NCBI RefSeq assembly: GCF_026745355.1
Contig: NC_079208.1
Span: forward strand, 55,441,276 to 55,505,275
Source: Beta vulgaris subsp. vulgaris
Lineage: Eukaryota > Streptophyta > Magnoliopsida > Caryophyllales > Amaranthaceae
Reading direction: 5' to 3'
Length of the DNA: 64,000 nt
The stretch's first letter is position 1, and every line of letters begins with the position of its first letter. The position numbers and the translations under genes were made by a program. Shown here piece by piece: positions 1-11,744 of this stretch. The notes under the pieces were generated by a model. It ran no database searches. It was not told the origin of the DNA and saw nothing but the letters and a program-made list of their open reading frames with translations.

Positions 1-891
1 ACGTGACAACTTTCTCAGACATTCTAGTAAACAACAGCCGCAAATGCAATTGTTGATCTAAACCCACAATCTTCCCATTGATCAACCTTGATATGGGATT
101 TGGTATAATCTATCCCAAACCAGACTATTTTAGAAAACGTGACAACTTTTTCGGACATTCTAGTAAACAACGGCCGCAGAAGGCAAAAATAGTACCATTT
201 CTACTAATCAAAAATTATCAACAATTAACCCAAAAGAACAATCTTTGAACCACCACCGTCCCCTTTATCCCATTTTCTCATGTTGATTGATTGCCCCTTA
301 AAAAAAGAAACTTTACTTTCCCATTCACAAAATGCCCATTACTTTCCAGAATAGTAACACCTTAAAAGTCCATATACCCGTTACTTTCCCCCATATTTTC
401 GGTTTTCCACTGAGTCAAGAGATTATTGAACACGGTTGGATTTATCATATGAATTCTCTTCCTTAATGTTGCTGTTTTCCTTCAATCTTCACTTCTTAAG
501 TAATCACTGTTTCAAGCTAAAGAAAACATTAACCTATGACCTTGTATCTAATTAAAGATTCTTCACAAGTAATCCATCAATTATCTAATCAATCAACCAT
601 CAATACTAGAAATAGTAACAATCCGTTCTGAAATAAATGAAACGCTTCTCTCGAAAAAGCTATCTATCACATCAAAAGAGAGAAACATTTCATTTATCTC
701 ACGAACCCAGAAAAAGTACATGGTTTTCAAAAAATCAAACAAGTGAAATTTTGTGATAAAAATGTCATTGTTAATTATAATTCACAAAATTAACTTGCAT
801 TTTCAGCCAAATCAAATAAAAATTATAACTAACATGAGACACAACAACAAATTCCAAATACCCAAATAATAACTCAAAAGAATCCAATTAA
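1..891. other. FLA intron / 3' side with a duplicated segment
   Basis: No exon could be recognised here. The stretch lies downstream (minus strand) of the FLA splice donor at 923-922, so it is probably intron; the final exon expected from FLA17-type proteins is not visible and is likely left of base 1. Bases 1-45 and 137-181 are a diverged direct repeat (both start ACGTGACAACTTT and continue to GGCCGC/AGCCGC), spaced 136 bp. Confidence 0.5.
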
Positions 892-923
892 TCAAAGAGC
901 AAACAAATCATCAAAAAAATTAC

Positions 924-2244
924 CTCTTCTAGGTTTGGTGACAACCTTAGCACGATTAGATTTCTGCAAAGCAGAAATTTGATGATCTTTTTCCTCAATA
1001 GGAAACAAAACACCATCAATTCCTTGAACAGAAATCCTACCATCAGTATAAATATCCGGATCAAATAAATAAGCTGAACCTTCACCTTGTCCAAATTTAA
1101 CAGAACCATCAGCTTCTTCAGCTGTCATCTTATGAGGTAACCTCAACGTATCATACTTAATCTTTCCAAATCTTCTCACTGCATTGTACATACTTTCTTC
1201 AGTTTGATACTCAGGTATCATATGATAGTACATAATTTGCTCCGGCGCACCGGGTTCCGATAACTGATCAGTTGTTAACTTAGCCATAGCTTCATCATTA
1301 GGTGCTAATACAGTAATTAGATACCCTTCTGATACAAGTCTACCCATTTCAGTTGCAAGACTAGTAAGATTAACAAGAATGTCAGCTAACTCATTGTACC
1401 CACCATAATGAGTTAATGTGGTTATGAAATCTTTTACTTGTGCCTCACCATTGAAATGATGGTGAGGACCTCCTGGCCCCGGTGCGGGTGCCGGGGCCAG
1501 TGATGGACCTGGCGCCATTGCGGCATAGATTGGTAATGCCGGTGGTGCTCCAGGTGGTGGTGGTGGACCCACGGACTTCTTTTTTTTTATTAATTTATTA
1601 GTCCGTGGGTCCACCACTGGTGCTCCTTCTGGGAGTACTGCTGATATAGAACGAAGACTTCTACGACGGTTGAAGTCTTCTAGTACGGAGTGTGGTACAA
1701 GTAGACGTTCGATTCCGTGAATCACACCGTCTGGTCGAACGACGTCGTTCGGCCTGATTACTCTCATGAGATCCACTGTCTTTTGGCCTGATTTCTTATC
1801 TGTCTGTAAATGGACTCTGTCGTTTGACAGAGTGATGTGTTTTTGTGGTTGGTTTTCATGTGTAGGCCACTCATCCGAGTTGACTCGGACGGGTACGATG
1901 TGTGATAGAATGAGAGTTTGAAGAGAGCGGAGATTTCCGGGTTCGAGTAAGAAACGCTTGAACTCGGCGTCTAAATCTCGCTCTAAAGCTTCATTCCTTG
2001 GTGCGAAGATTGTGATGTTTTGTTTACCGACAACATCTTCGAGTTTCTGGAGAAGGAGAGCTTTTTCGACTAACTCGGCTAACTCGGTGTAATGTGAGTC
2101 GAGTAAAGCAACGAGGACCGAGTTAGAGTTGATTTGACCCGGTTGAGACGACGTCGTTTTGGGTTCACGAGCTGGCAATGCGGTGGTTGATACGGCGAGG
2201 AGAGAGAAAATGTGGAGGAGGCCATAGATGTAAAGGCCACCCAT
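924..2244 (-). CDS. FLA17: Fasciclin-like arabinogalactan protein, FLA17/18 type, first exon (3' exon outside window)
   Basis: Secreted cell-wall/plasma-membrane glycoprotein of the two-fasciclin FLA group (Arabidopsis FLA15-18), thought to act in wall adhesion and signalling. The exon encodes 440 residues plus one base. A hydrophobic signal peptide covers about 1-23. Fasciclin domain 1 spans about 39-186, a Pro/Ala-rich arabinogalactan glycomodule about 226-259 (runs such as PSLAPAPAPGPGG), and fasciclin domain 2 about 265-416, with a YYH motif at 339-341. N-glycosylation sequons lie at N76 and N292. The reading frame would run on to a stop at 892, but CCTAGAAGAG|GTAATT at 924/923 is a good splice donor placed exactly where FLA17 proteins read PRRG before their conserved basic/Cys-containing C-terminus. 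The last nine residues of the unspliced frame are therefore probably intron. The start ATG at 2244 is followed directly by the signal peptide. FLA18 would be an equally good name. Confidence 0.93.
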
Positions 2245-2335
2245 GGCAGAAAATTAAGTAAAGCAACTTGAAAATGAAAAAGAAAATGTGGATCTGTTTG
2301 TTTTTTCTTCTTTTTTAAAAAAGTTAGCAGGAGAG

Positions 2336-2450
2336 AAATGAAATGGAGGAGAGAGAGAGTAATGAAATGGAGGAGAGAGAGAGAGTAATGAAAGATGGAG
2401 AGAATGAAGAAGAAGAAGGGAGAAATAGAGGAGAGAGAGAGAGAGAGTTA
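2336..2450. repeat. GA/CT-rich tandem repeat in the FLA 5' leader
   Basis: Imperfect tandem units of about 26-28 bp (ATGAAATGGAGGAGAGAGAG pattern) followed by a pure GA run near 2432-2446. On the gene's sense strand this is a CT-rich stretch starting roughly 90 bp upstream of the ATG, which is typical of plant 5' leaders and core promoters. Length variation between individuals is likely. Confidence 0.7.
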
Positions 2451-2455
2451 GTAAC

Positions 2456-2993
2456 TATGGTTTGGTAGAAGAGTGTCGGCTCAGTTTAGTTTTGTGGTAG
2501 TTTTTAGGAAGGAAGATGATGACGTGGAGAGAGGTGATTGGATGTTGATGGGGGTAAAGGTGAAAAAGGTTTGGAAGTGAAGGGTAATATTGGAATTTTA
2601 AAGAGAAGGTTCGGACAGGCTGGAAGTGGGGGCCACACGGTTGAGTTGAATACAGCTGAGTTAAGCCGAGTTGAGTTACAAGGAAGAAGTAGTAGTATTT
2701 TAGGAGAGTAGAAGTAGTTGTGATGAGATTAAGGAGAAGGGTTAGCTTTGAGTTGGGGTGTCCCCATGTGGTGTAATTTAGGGAGGGGTGAGTTTTGGTT
2801 TCAAGTGTTTGACTAAGACAGTTGTGAGGCATTGTATTGTTTGCCATTTCTTCAAGTCAATTATTTATCTTTACTTTATGGTAAAGATTATTTTGGGAAC
2901 TTCTTTTTTTATTTTTGGTTTTGGTGAATAGTTGATGGGTGTGGAATAGGGATGGTGTTTTATTGGCGGGAATTGAATAATTAAGGAATTTAT
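2456..2993. other. FLA upstream region, no gene seen
   Basis: Probable promoter of the FLA gene. No convincing TATA box was found in the first 300 bp upstream of its leader. Open frames on the minus strand here are low-complexity and match nothing I recognise. Confidence 0.4.
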
Positions 2994-3009
2994 AACTGGG
3001 TTATGTTTA

Positions 3010-3644
3010 ACAAGGTTCTCTCTAGGGTTTTCTTTTTGGGAGGGTTTTTTCCTCTCTAAGATTTCTCCTTGGGAGGGTTTTTTCCTAGCCTTCGTCGCTA
3101 GGTTTTTTTCTCTTCTTTTTTTGAAGGTTTTTCCTTCATTTTTTCTTCTTTTTCTTTGTTTTTTCATCACTTTTATTCTTGGTCTCAATTGTGAATCTTT
3201 GTAGGGGCTTCCACTGGTGTTCGGACCGGTGGTAAGCCCCAAAAACCTTTTTAATTGCTTCCAATAAGTATATCCCATCATTAAGATGGTATTTATTTTA
3301 GGTTGTTCCATTTCTTTTTTTTTGTTCGTCTAATGAACAAGGAAGAGATCTAACAATTTCTATTCTCTGTAAGAATCTAGAAGACCACGGAAGTATTTTC
3401 GCCCAAACGACTATGCATCAGCAGAAGTTAAGCCGAATCAGGGCGAACTCACAGATTGTATTGCTTCAGATGAAGTTTTTTATTAAGACTATTTTTTATC
3501 AAATCTGCGATGTATCTAGTTCTAAGGTGTTATATACCTATGTTGGAATTTTCAATTTTACAGAAATTGATTGTAAGTGCCGTTTGGCTATCCCTTATCA
3601 ATGAAATTATTTTTCTTCCTGCCAAAAAAAAAAAAAAAAAAAAA
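3010..3644 (+). mobile_element. Short retroposon R1 with poly(A) tail and 16-bp target duplication
   Basis: The element is flanked by a perfect 16-bp direct repeat AACTGGGTTATGTTTA at 2994-3009 and 3645-3660 and ends in about 20 A's, so it was made by target-primed reverse transcription. It has a T/G-rich 5' part, a strong hairpin at 3204-3240, and a 3' end reading ATCAATGAAATT before the tail. The 3' end and the hairpin relate it to the elements at 3951 and 54124. At about 635 bp it is long for a SINE and has no polymerase, so it must rely on a LINE. Confidence 0.85.
3204..3240 (+). other. Conserved hairpin of retroposon R1
   Basis: GGGGCTT at 3204-3210 pairs with AAGCCCC at 3234-3240, and CCACTGGT pairs with ACCGGTGG inside it (one T-G wobble). 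The stem is 15 bp with one bulged T and a short loop. The equivalent hairpin in the 54124 copy has a different stem sequence but keeps its pairing. Confidence 0.75.
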
Positions 3645-3670
3645 AACTGGGTTATGTTTATCTTGCTTTG

Positions 3671-3934
3671 TATTCCCTCCGTCCCATAATATAGTGCCTA
3701 GCTACTTCATTTTTGGTGTGTCAAACTTTAAAATCTTTGACCGAATATTCTCATTTTTATGTATAAAAAAACATATTCATGTAGGATCTTGTTAGATTCG
3801 TATCAATGTGTAGTTTCATAATATCAAATATTTATATTTTTTATTAATACGAAATTGAAGATATTAAAGGTCAAAGTTACGTCTTGGAGACCGTGTAAAA
3901 AAAACAAACACTATATTATGGGACGGATGGAGTA
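3671..3934. mobile_element. Stowaway-type MITE
   Basis: Inverted ends (CCCTCCGTCCCATAATATAG at left, its complement ending GGACGGATGGAG at right) are flanked by TA on both sides. No coding capacity. It is followed after 16 bp by retroposon R2. Confidence 0.85.
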
Positions 3935-3950
3935 CTAATTAAGATTACTA

Positions 3951-4488
3951 GCCCCCTCCCCCTTTTTTTCTCTCTTTCTAAACCTTAGTCTCTCCTACCT
4001 CTCTTTCATTAGTTAGGGACTGTCATGTATATTTTCATCCATTGTAAGCCTTTCTCTTCTTTTTATATTCAAATTTTAGTTTTGTTGAATAAATTAGTAT
4101 TTCTTTATTGGATTTTTTTAGTTTCTGTTGTTGGAGATCTCCTTCTCCCCTATTGGAGTTGTGAGTATGGTTTTTTTGTTTTTAGGTATGTAGAATTGTT
4201 CTCGTTGGTTGAAGTTCGAGACTCAACATGAAGGTATTGGAATTTCAGATGCGGTGAATATGGCTCGATCAAGAATGTTTTTCCCAAACTATGTCAGAGT
4301 GATAGACTTACTCATCAATAGTTGTTTGATTCAGCAAATACAAGGGGGTTGCACTGTATTGCTTGATATAGTTCATTGTAGTTTTTTTCGAAGACGAATT
4401 TGATTTAACCTTATTTGATTGTATTTTGTTTTTCTTTAATATCTACTGTAGATGGCGTTTGACCTTCAATCAATGAAATTTCTCCTTA
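3951..4488 (+). mobile_element. Short retroposon R2, same family as the 54124 element
   Basis: An 11-bp target duplication TAAGATTACTA lies at 3940-3950 and 4489-4499. The element starts with a C/T-rich segment and ends CAATCAATGAAATTTCTCC with almost no A tail. The hairpin equivalent at 4023-4044 is decayed. The internal reading frame is homologous to that of the 54124 copy but is split by a frameshift near 4210-4230 (first part from the ATG at 4025, second part to 4403). Confidence 0.85.
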
Positions 4489-4509
4489 TAAGATTACTAT
4501 ATTTTGTAA

Positions 4510-4645
4510 GGGAAATGTTCTATTCGGCATAAAACAATTGAAGTTGAATTGCACTGATTGCAACTGACTTGAACTAGACTGTACTGAACTGAACTGATTG
4601 CAAATGAACTGAACTAAAAATAATTAAATTGGGGAGAACATGCCC
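4510..4645. mobile_element. PIF/Harbinger-type MITE (GGGCATGTTCT family)
   Basis: Imperfect inverted ends: GGGAAATGTTCT at left, and at right the complement of GGGCATGTTCTCC. TAA is duplicated at 4507-4509 and 4646-4648. The interior is built of TGAACTGAAC-like repeats. Copies of the same family lie at 30298 and 36189. Confidence 0.8.
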
Positions 4646-4648
4646 TAA

Positions 4649-5244
4649 GTTGGTAGAGGATTTATTTTGTGACTTTTGATTTGCTTTGTAAATATCAATT
4701 ACGACTATGGGAGTTTTTTATGGTATATGAAAATTTGCTTATTTTGCATCATCTAAATATTCTTAAGGTTTAGTTTAAAAGATTGGTTGAGTGAGTTTAC
4801 ATGGAAAAGGCTTTGAAAAAAAGTTTAATTAACCAAATATACCAGAAAAATATATGTCTATTGTCATAGTATATTAGTTATTACAAATAAATTATAGTTA
4901 TAAAGGTGAGCTATGCAATAGAATTTTTTTAAAAAATATCAGTTTATATTCTTTTTCTTCTTGTATTTCAGAAATTGTATTTCAAAAATAACATGAATTT
5001 TGTCATCATACAAATGAACAATTATTATGCAAATAAGTTTGTCTTTTTCTAAATATTTCCATGTTAGTCTCAATTATGAATTTGTGGTAGTAGTTTTAGC
5101 TTCCCCTCATATATTCTCACATTGGCTATCTACAACATTTGAGAGTATAATTTCAAATGTATGTCTCCTAATACAATTAGGAGGGTGACAAATTCATTAT
5201 CAATTGTATGTTCATTTGTATATTGAAGAGTTGGCTAGCTACAA
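4649..5244. other. Intergenic AT-rich DNA, nothing recognised
   Basis: No open frame of note, no element ends and no RNA gene was seen. Confidence 0.4.
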
Positions 5245-5495
5245 TACTCCCTCCGTTTTTTTAATTATTACACTTACATTTTTTACGTGTGTCAATGCAA
5301 AACTTTGAGGATATATGTCTTTAGTTTTGTATTAGTAAAAATTATAAAATGTACAAAATACATACTAAGACGAATCTAACAAGATCCCTCGTGACTATAT
5401 TTTTATTTACGTATAAATCACAAACGAGGGTCAGAGTGCAACTTGTGAATAGTGTAAAATGTCAAAGTGTAACAATTAAAAAAACGAAGGTAGTA
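5245..5495. mobile_element. Stowaway-type MITE
   Basis: Ends CTCCCTCCGTTTTTTTAATT and its complement (AATTAAAAAAACGAAGGTAG), with TA at both borders. The interior contains the common TCTAACAAGATCCC segment also seen in most other MITEs of this window. Confidence 0.85.
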
Positions 5496-5564
5496 TTTAG
5501 CTATAATTTTATTGCTCTCCAACTATCTATAAGAACAACATTAAATTATTAATTGTTCAATATA

Positions 5565-5825
5565 TACTACCTCTGTTTTTATTTAGTTGCAACGTTTTGA
5601 CTTTCACGCTTGCCAATGTACAATTTCAAATCGTTTTATCTCTAATTGTATGTAAGTAAAAATTATAAAAATTTGATATTATGAAAGCTTACATCGAAAC
5701 GAATCAAACAAGACCCCACATGACTATATTTTGTTTAGCATATAAATCAATAAATATGGTCAAATAAGAAAACATGAATAGTGCAATTTGTCAAACGTTG
5801 CAACTAAAAGAGAACGGAGGTAGTA
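5565..5825. mobile_element. Stowaway-type MITE
   Basis: Ends CTACCTCTGTTTTTATTTAG and a complementary right end finishing GAACGGAGGTAG, flanked by TA. It lies 69 bp from the previous MITE. Confidence 0.85.
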
Positions 5826-6490
5826 TATAACATAAGGTATAATAGCAAATTTGTCGAACTTTTTGTATTTTTTTTGTTTGTAAGGAATATAAGTTAATAT
5901 ACACTTATATGGAGTATACAAAATCATTAGGTGATATAACCTATTTTATCATCCATACCTATTTTAGGTCAATTTTACACATAGAAAAATTACATATAAT
6001 AATAGTAGCAAATAACAATAATACCAACAGTAGTCATAATTATTGCAAATAAATAATAAAAGTGACTATATAAAATTTATATTTACACTTGTCAAAAAGG
6101 CAAAAAAAATTTGTTTGTTATTCTGAATAACTAAAATAATGAGAGAGGTTCTTTGCTTCATAAACCTATTACCAAACCCTTTTTTCTATGGGTTACTCTT
6201 TTTTGTCCTTTAGTTTTTGCTTTGAGTTTTGTAAGTTGTCATCATGACCTTTATGGCTCAAGGCTCAAGCCGAGCCGAGCCGAAAATTTAAGCCGCCTAA
6301 AGAATATCACATGTGGGGCCCGCCGAGACGCTGTCGTTCCTGTGATGTCTTTCTGAACTTGAAGATGAGCTGTCTGTGTCTTCGATTAATAAGCCCACCG
6401 CAAAACAACAACAACAACAAAAATTAATAAATATAAAAAATTGTATAACCAAACAGAAATACCTACAAAACAAAAATTAATTTATTTGTT
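5826..6490. other. Intergenic DNA, nothing recognised
   Basis: AT-rich, with a short CAA run near 6401-6420 and a small GC-richer patch (6260-6350). No gene seen. Confidence 0.35.
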
Positions 6491-6496
6491 TTGGAA

Positions 6497-6610
6497 TTTT
6501 TTTTAAGGTAAGAAAAGAATATTAGGATATCATTGTGTTGAGGGAAATACCTAATACGTTGAATACAATGGTAAAAAAAGAAGAGTTATTACAATGAGAA
6601 ACATTGAAAC
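6497..6610 (-). mobile_element. 3' end of a non-LTR retroposon
   Basis: A T run (6497-6504) is followed by GGTAAG...GAGGGAAATACCTAATACGTTG, which matches the start of the LINE fragment at 8759. It is therefore a 5'-truncated copy of the same family, poly(A) end to the left. The inner border is approximate and no target duplication was found. Confidence 0.55.
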
Positions 6611-6821
6611 GAATGGACATGTCTACATTTTAACTTTTACGGTATTCACGTACTTTATTTTGACTTCACGTTATAAAAAATGTTACTATTATATAATTTT
6701 ATAACGTCTTCTAATTATATAAAATCTCCTCTCTTCACAAAAATTGTAACACTTTGTATTTTGGTATTGTTTATCTTCACCATTTAGATCATCATTTGTT
6801 TACATACATGACGAAAAAATA

Positions 6822-7369
6822 TACTTCATCTGCTTCATTTTACTTGCAATAATTTGATTTTCAAGCTTGCCAATGCATCACTTCAACTATTAATATATTT
6901 AATTATTGATAAATATAAATTACAAATATATATATATATATATATATACTCAAAAAAATTATATTGAGACGAACGAATCTAACAAGATCTCACATTTATA
7001 TATTCTCTTTAAATATAAATCATCAAAGATAAACTATTAAAAGGTGTGCATGATATCCGATTCGGTTGATCCGATATAATTTTTTGAGTTTTGGGTATTC
7101 TAGATGGATATCTAAAAAAAATCGGGCCAGAAACAGATCTTAAAAAATTCCGAGTATCCAAAACAAGGGGATTTCCCGCATTTTTCGGATACCCTATCCG
7201 AAAATATCCAAAATCCGAAATTTCCGGATCGGATTAAGATCGCATTTTTCGCGATCCGAAATTTCTAATTGAATTATTTGAAATGAACACCTCTATAAAG
7301 TATATAAAATTTGTGAATTGTGTAAAAGTCAAATTGTTGCAAGTAAAAAGAAACAAAGGAATTGAAGTA
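6822..7369. mobile_element. Stowaway-type MITE interrupted by a hAT-like MITE
   Basis: The outer ends are complementary (CTTCATCTGCTTCATTTTAC at left; right end finishes AACAAAGGAATTGAAG) and bordered by TA. The interior holds an (AT)n run at about 6926-6948 and the insertion at 7042-7292. Confidence 0.75.
7042..7292. mobile_element. hAT-like MITE nested in a Stowaway MITE
   Basis: Inverted ends AGGTGTGCAT and ATGAACACCT. The flanking octamers CTATTAAA and CTATAAAG resemble a decayed 8-bp duplication. The interior consists of repeated TATCCGAAA / ATCCGAAAT words able to fold back. No coding capacity. Confidence 0.6.
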
Positions 7370-7610
7370 GTTATCTTGGATCTTGTTTGAGTCATGCATT
7401 ATGTAATTTTGAAATATAAACTTTTTATATTCTTTACAAATACATAATTAGATATATCAATATTAAAAGTTTTATACTAATGTGAAAAGTACAAGTGAAT
7501 AAATTTTGTGGGAAATAGATGGAATATAATGTTATTTGATTGTTTTGATATAGTACTCTAAATTTAACTAATAATCAACTTTCTCTAAAAAAAATGAAGG
7601 ACATTAATGG

Positions 7611-7770
7611 CCTTAGCCCTTACGTGTTAGCAAAGTAAAAGTCAAGTTGTTGCAGTTTTAAGGAATTTAGCTACAACGTTTATTGACAAGCCTTAGCCCT
7701 TACGTGTTAGCAAAGTAAAAGTCAAGTTGTTGCAGTTTTAAGGAACATAGCTACAACGTTTATTGAGATA
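7611..7770. repeat. 80-bp tandem duplication
   Basis: Two head-to-tail units (7611-7690, 7691-7770) beginning CCTTAGCCCTTACGTGTTAG are nearly identical; they differ at a few positions near GGAATTTAGC / GGAACATAGC. The high identity suggests a recent event. Confidence 0.9.
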
Positions 7771-8758
7771 TATCTTCAAATTAAAGCAATATGCCGCGTT
7801 CTCATTAGGTTTTACTATAACAATTACAGGGACATTTTATGTTGAAAATAACCAAAATTATATCGTAGTTTGGCTTTTCTCGTCCTTTTTAATAAATGTA
7901 TGTTATCCCCACCTAAACTTATCCAAATTAAACTTATTACGCTTGATTGAACTCAAAAGTCAAACCTGATGAACCTTAACTTCACTTTATGTACACTTAG
8001 CTTGTTTAAATTTTATCGGCCATGATCTCGATTTTTAAGGTGAAATAAAGCGGAGTTTTCATTTTACAGTTCAGTTTAAGATCAATCCACACTTGACCAG
8101 TGTGTGTTGGTAGTTTTTATATGTTTAGTTTGCCTCTTCGTGTAGGAGTTATTATTAGTCTATCTTGGTAAGAGTTTTTCTCGATGAAGTATATCATAGT
8201 GGAAGTTGTGTGTTCTACATTGTAGGTGCTTGTCAGACATTATTAATTAAAGACCCGTATGTAAGATAAAAGTGACTTTTAATTCCAAACTTACAGTAGA
8301 AAATGTGGATTTTCCATGTAATTATATTATGACATGGCATCGATATTTATATATGCTGACGTTTATACCATAATCTAGGAATTACATTGGAATAATACAT
8401 TTATTTAGATTTGTTACAGTTTAAATGTAAACGTCGTATAGCTAGGGATATTAATTGGCGGGGCGGGTGCGAAGGATGATCCCTCCACATCCGCATAAAA
8501 TTCCCGTCCCCATCCCCACCCACCACCATTGCGGGAGAAAATTTCAGACCCATCGGCCCAACAGTTACGTATTTAAACTCATCTGCATACACCACCCACA
8601 GGTTTCCCGTGCCCGCTTTACATTTGTGTCATAACCACTTAATACCCACAATTATCATCCTAATAATCCCAAACCATATGACAGTACAACCGTTACAAAA
8701 TAAAATTATCAATACTATAAGTATATAATCCAAAACAATATGCCACTTCATTTTACCG
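7771..8758. other. Intergenic DNA with a GC-rich repeat remnant
   Basis: No gene. 8445-8620 is a G/C-rich patch (GGCGGGGCGGGTGCG...) of the kind found inside some plant hAT-type MITEs. I could not define its ends. Confidence 0.35.
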
Positions 8759-9030
8759 TTTTTTTTTTTGGTAAGGAAAAAACATTAGGTTGTCCTCCTC
8801 TCGAGGGAAATACCTAATGCGTCGGATACAAGAATAGAAAAAGGGAAGAATTATTACAATTTGAAATTTCAAAACTAGAGCGAACTAAATGACCTACATT
8901 GACAATCCAATCAGCTGCTCGATTTATTTTCACAGTTTGCAGTGTACTGCTATGGGATGCACTTGTGACAAACGGCAAGGTTGACGACGACATATTTTCT
9001 GCCGGAAGGTTTTTAGTCCCCGTCAATTGT
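8759..9030 (-). mobile_element. 5'-truncated LINE with RNase H tail
   Basis: A T run at 8759-8769 marks the poly(A) end. Read on the minus strand, a short frame ending at 8814 contains INRAADWIVNVGH, which resembles the C-terminal helix of the RNase H domain of plant LINEs. The first ~85 bp next to the tail match the fragment at 6497. The 5' border is approximate and no target duplication was found. Confidence 0.55.
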
Positions 9031-10373
9031 CTCTCTCTAAGGATTAAGAGTAAGTAGTGAAACTTAGATGTAGTATTCTTTAACCATGGTTAAGAATAAA
9101 GCAACACCCAAAGACATAACTTTATTACCTTTTTTCACAAGTGACAAAAAATTTCATAACCTTATTTATCATGCATAACTTAGCAAACTTTGGTAATTAT
9201 AAAAGGAGACACGTTTTATTGGATACTTAAAGACCAAGGCTGAACCACAAGGTGGCTTTTAATAATTGGAGACTTTTAAATTTGAGAGAGAATCAAAATA
9301 TAACAAAACTTATTAATCGTATAAGTTGGTACCATTAAATATAAGTTGGTACCATAAAATAAATAATTAAAAATCATTTAGTCTACGAAAATCTTTGGAG
9401 GGATTTGTTATAAACAAACTTAATTGAGTTTACTCGTTGAATTGTACGTTATTTATATAATACTACTCGTAAGTCCTAACAAACGAGTTCATTGAATGAT
9501 GGCCTCATCAAATTAATCTTCCTAATAGTGCTTATGTAAGTGGTCTTTTCATATGGGCCATATGACATTGCATAATGGCCTTAGTGCACAGTGTTACGAA
9601 TCAACACTAAATCTTCTATCACTACCAAATTTTATGCACGAAGTTTCTTGGAGGAAAGTTCTTAAATCGTAATTAAAAATGTTCTTTCTTTGTTTCTCAT
9701 AAGTATTTAGTTAGTCGACTATTTATAACTTTAACTTTTAATATGTTTGATTGCGTTTAATAAAAGTTATGAATTTGTTATGTTGAATATACACATCAAA
9801 ATAAAGGTGGTGAAATCTCACATATAGTCATATACTCATATACATGTCTATATTTTTCTTAGTATAAGTTTGAATATAAAGCTAATATGTTATAACTTTG
9901 ATTTCAATAAAGGCAAGTGAGTATAATAAAGGAAATGATCATTAATAACAACTTGATGCATGGTTTTGTCGTAAATATGTGAAATCTATTTAATAATGAG
10001 TTACATATATCAAAACAAATAAATAAGCTCAAAAATGATATTGTTTTTCCTATATCTCACCACATACCGCAACAACTTATACTACTAGATATACATCCTC
10101 ATGGATGATATTAGCATCATCTTATGTCGTTCATTTTCCAATTTAAAAGTTGCGGGAGTATATGTTACCGATAAGTCATTCAATACATCAAGTACATTTT
10201 TTTGATCTAATGGTATATATATGTTTATATTTAATTCACATCAATGAGGTTGTAGGACTAAACAACACTAAAATCACTTTTGTGGACGGTGATTCCCCTT
10301 AAACTTCCTAATTAATTAAAACTAGTTTTTGAAGGCCTTGCCCATATAATTAGTTAGATTTACCCACGCGAAA
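9031..10373. other. Intergenic AT-rich DNA, nothing recognised
   Basis: No convincing frame, RNA gene or bounded repeat was found. A short direct repeat ATATAAGTTGGTACCAT lies near 9320-9356. Confidence 0.35.
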
Positions 10374-10634
10374 TCTATATATTAAAAGGCGTTCCTAGAC
10401 AAGGAATTGTGCCACGTGGTGCTACTCCATAGATTGTTTAATTATTCATGCAACTTACATACAATAAAAAATTAGAATTCGTATGGTATAAGATTTGATC
10501 TCATGACTTCAAGTCACTATATTAATGTCTTAACCACTAATTCAAGTAATATTTAATGTTATAATTTTAATGTAAGATATTAGTAAATAAAAATTATAAT
10601 TAGTCGAAAAATAGCCCGGATCTTAAAAATTAGT
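10374..10634 (+). mobile_element. Small Helitron, decayed 3' end
   Basis: It starts TCTATATATTAAAAGGCGTT, the 5' end shared by the other small Helitrons in this window, and ends TTAGT followed by T (consensus CTAGT). The minus strand of the middle reads like a tRNA remnant (TTAGTGGTTAAGAC box A, GAGATCAAATC box B). The usual 3' GC hairpin is degraded. Confidence 0.55.
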
Positions 10635-11740
10635 TTTAATCAAAAAGGGTGCTAAGCATTTCATATATATACCAACCTTGAAAAATATCGTTCTATGATG
10701 TACAAGAAGATATCCAATCAACCTTTTCACTAAAATTTGGTTGTGTACGATTATTTGCCAATGAGCCAATAACCCCCTTATTGCTCTATGTAACATCACC
10801 ATATTAACTTTATAGTACAATTATGTTATGCTTTCAACAATCTCAACCACGAGTTGATTAACATACATTTCTTTATCAATAATAAATTAACTATCCAAAG
10901 TAGGGTACTAACTAATAATACTAGAGGTAGACATTTAGTGGCCTCAGCAAGGCCAAGAGACAAATCGAGTGGGAAAGAATCACACCCGAAGTTATGCAAG
11001 TAGGCGAAGTCAAGGGTCTGATTAGTTTGAGATCAATCGAGTCGGTCCCTCTACATATTTTTTAAAGTTTGGTTGCAAATTTACCAGATTAAGGTAGGCA
11101 AGGTGTTGAACCAAGTTGGTGGATTGGAAGAACAAGCCATTATACATTCATTAATTATTTGGATCGATGGATAGTGTTTTGGTCGAGACCTATCGTCTCA
11201 TAGAAGATCTGAATCCCGAGTTGAATCAGTGAATTTAGATCAACGGTCAATCCAATTCATTGATCACCTCTCACTAAAATTAATCTCACACATCTAATGC
11301 CGATTCATACAATCATACTAAATGTCGATCATAACAAGAATCAAACCCTAACAAACGGATTAAGAAGTAGGGCAATATGTAATCAATAGTCTAATACTAG
11401 TATCCAACCTCTCACTCTCAATAACAACCCTTATTTGATAGTAGTACTTATAAAGCATGCATTAGGTCACAACTCCCCTTTGTTCCTTTCTCTCTTCCTA
11501 GCAAGTAGCACCACCACTAAAGTACAATAATTTTAAAAAGATAAGAAAATCATAATATTATAAGTTAGGTGGGCACTATTTGTCCTTCTAGGTATCCCTC
11601 AAAAAACAAAGTTACAGTGTCTTGTGAAAGCATCTGTCGGTGCATTCACTTCTCTAGTAGAGATTAGAGAATACTGCTATTGTTTTATTTTGCAAACTTC
11701 ACCAAATACTTTATTTCTTTCTTTGTTAAATACTTATTGT
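10635..11740. other. Intergenic DNA, nothing recognised
   Basis: Low-copy-looking DNA without a supported gene or bounded element. Confidence 0.35.
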
Positions 11741-11744
11741 TCTA

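Noticed and set aside
1..181. Long terminal repeat pair
   Set aside because: Only ~45 bp are shared, 136 bp apart, with no TG...CA ends; better described as a small diverged direct repeat.
2871..3311. 146-codon Lys-rich frame
   Set aside because: Antisense of the T-rich 5' part of retroposon R1 and crossing its border.
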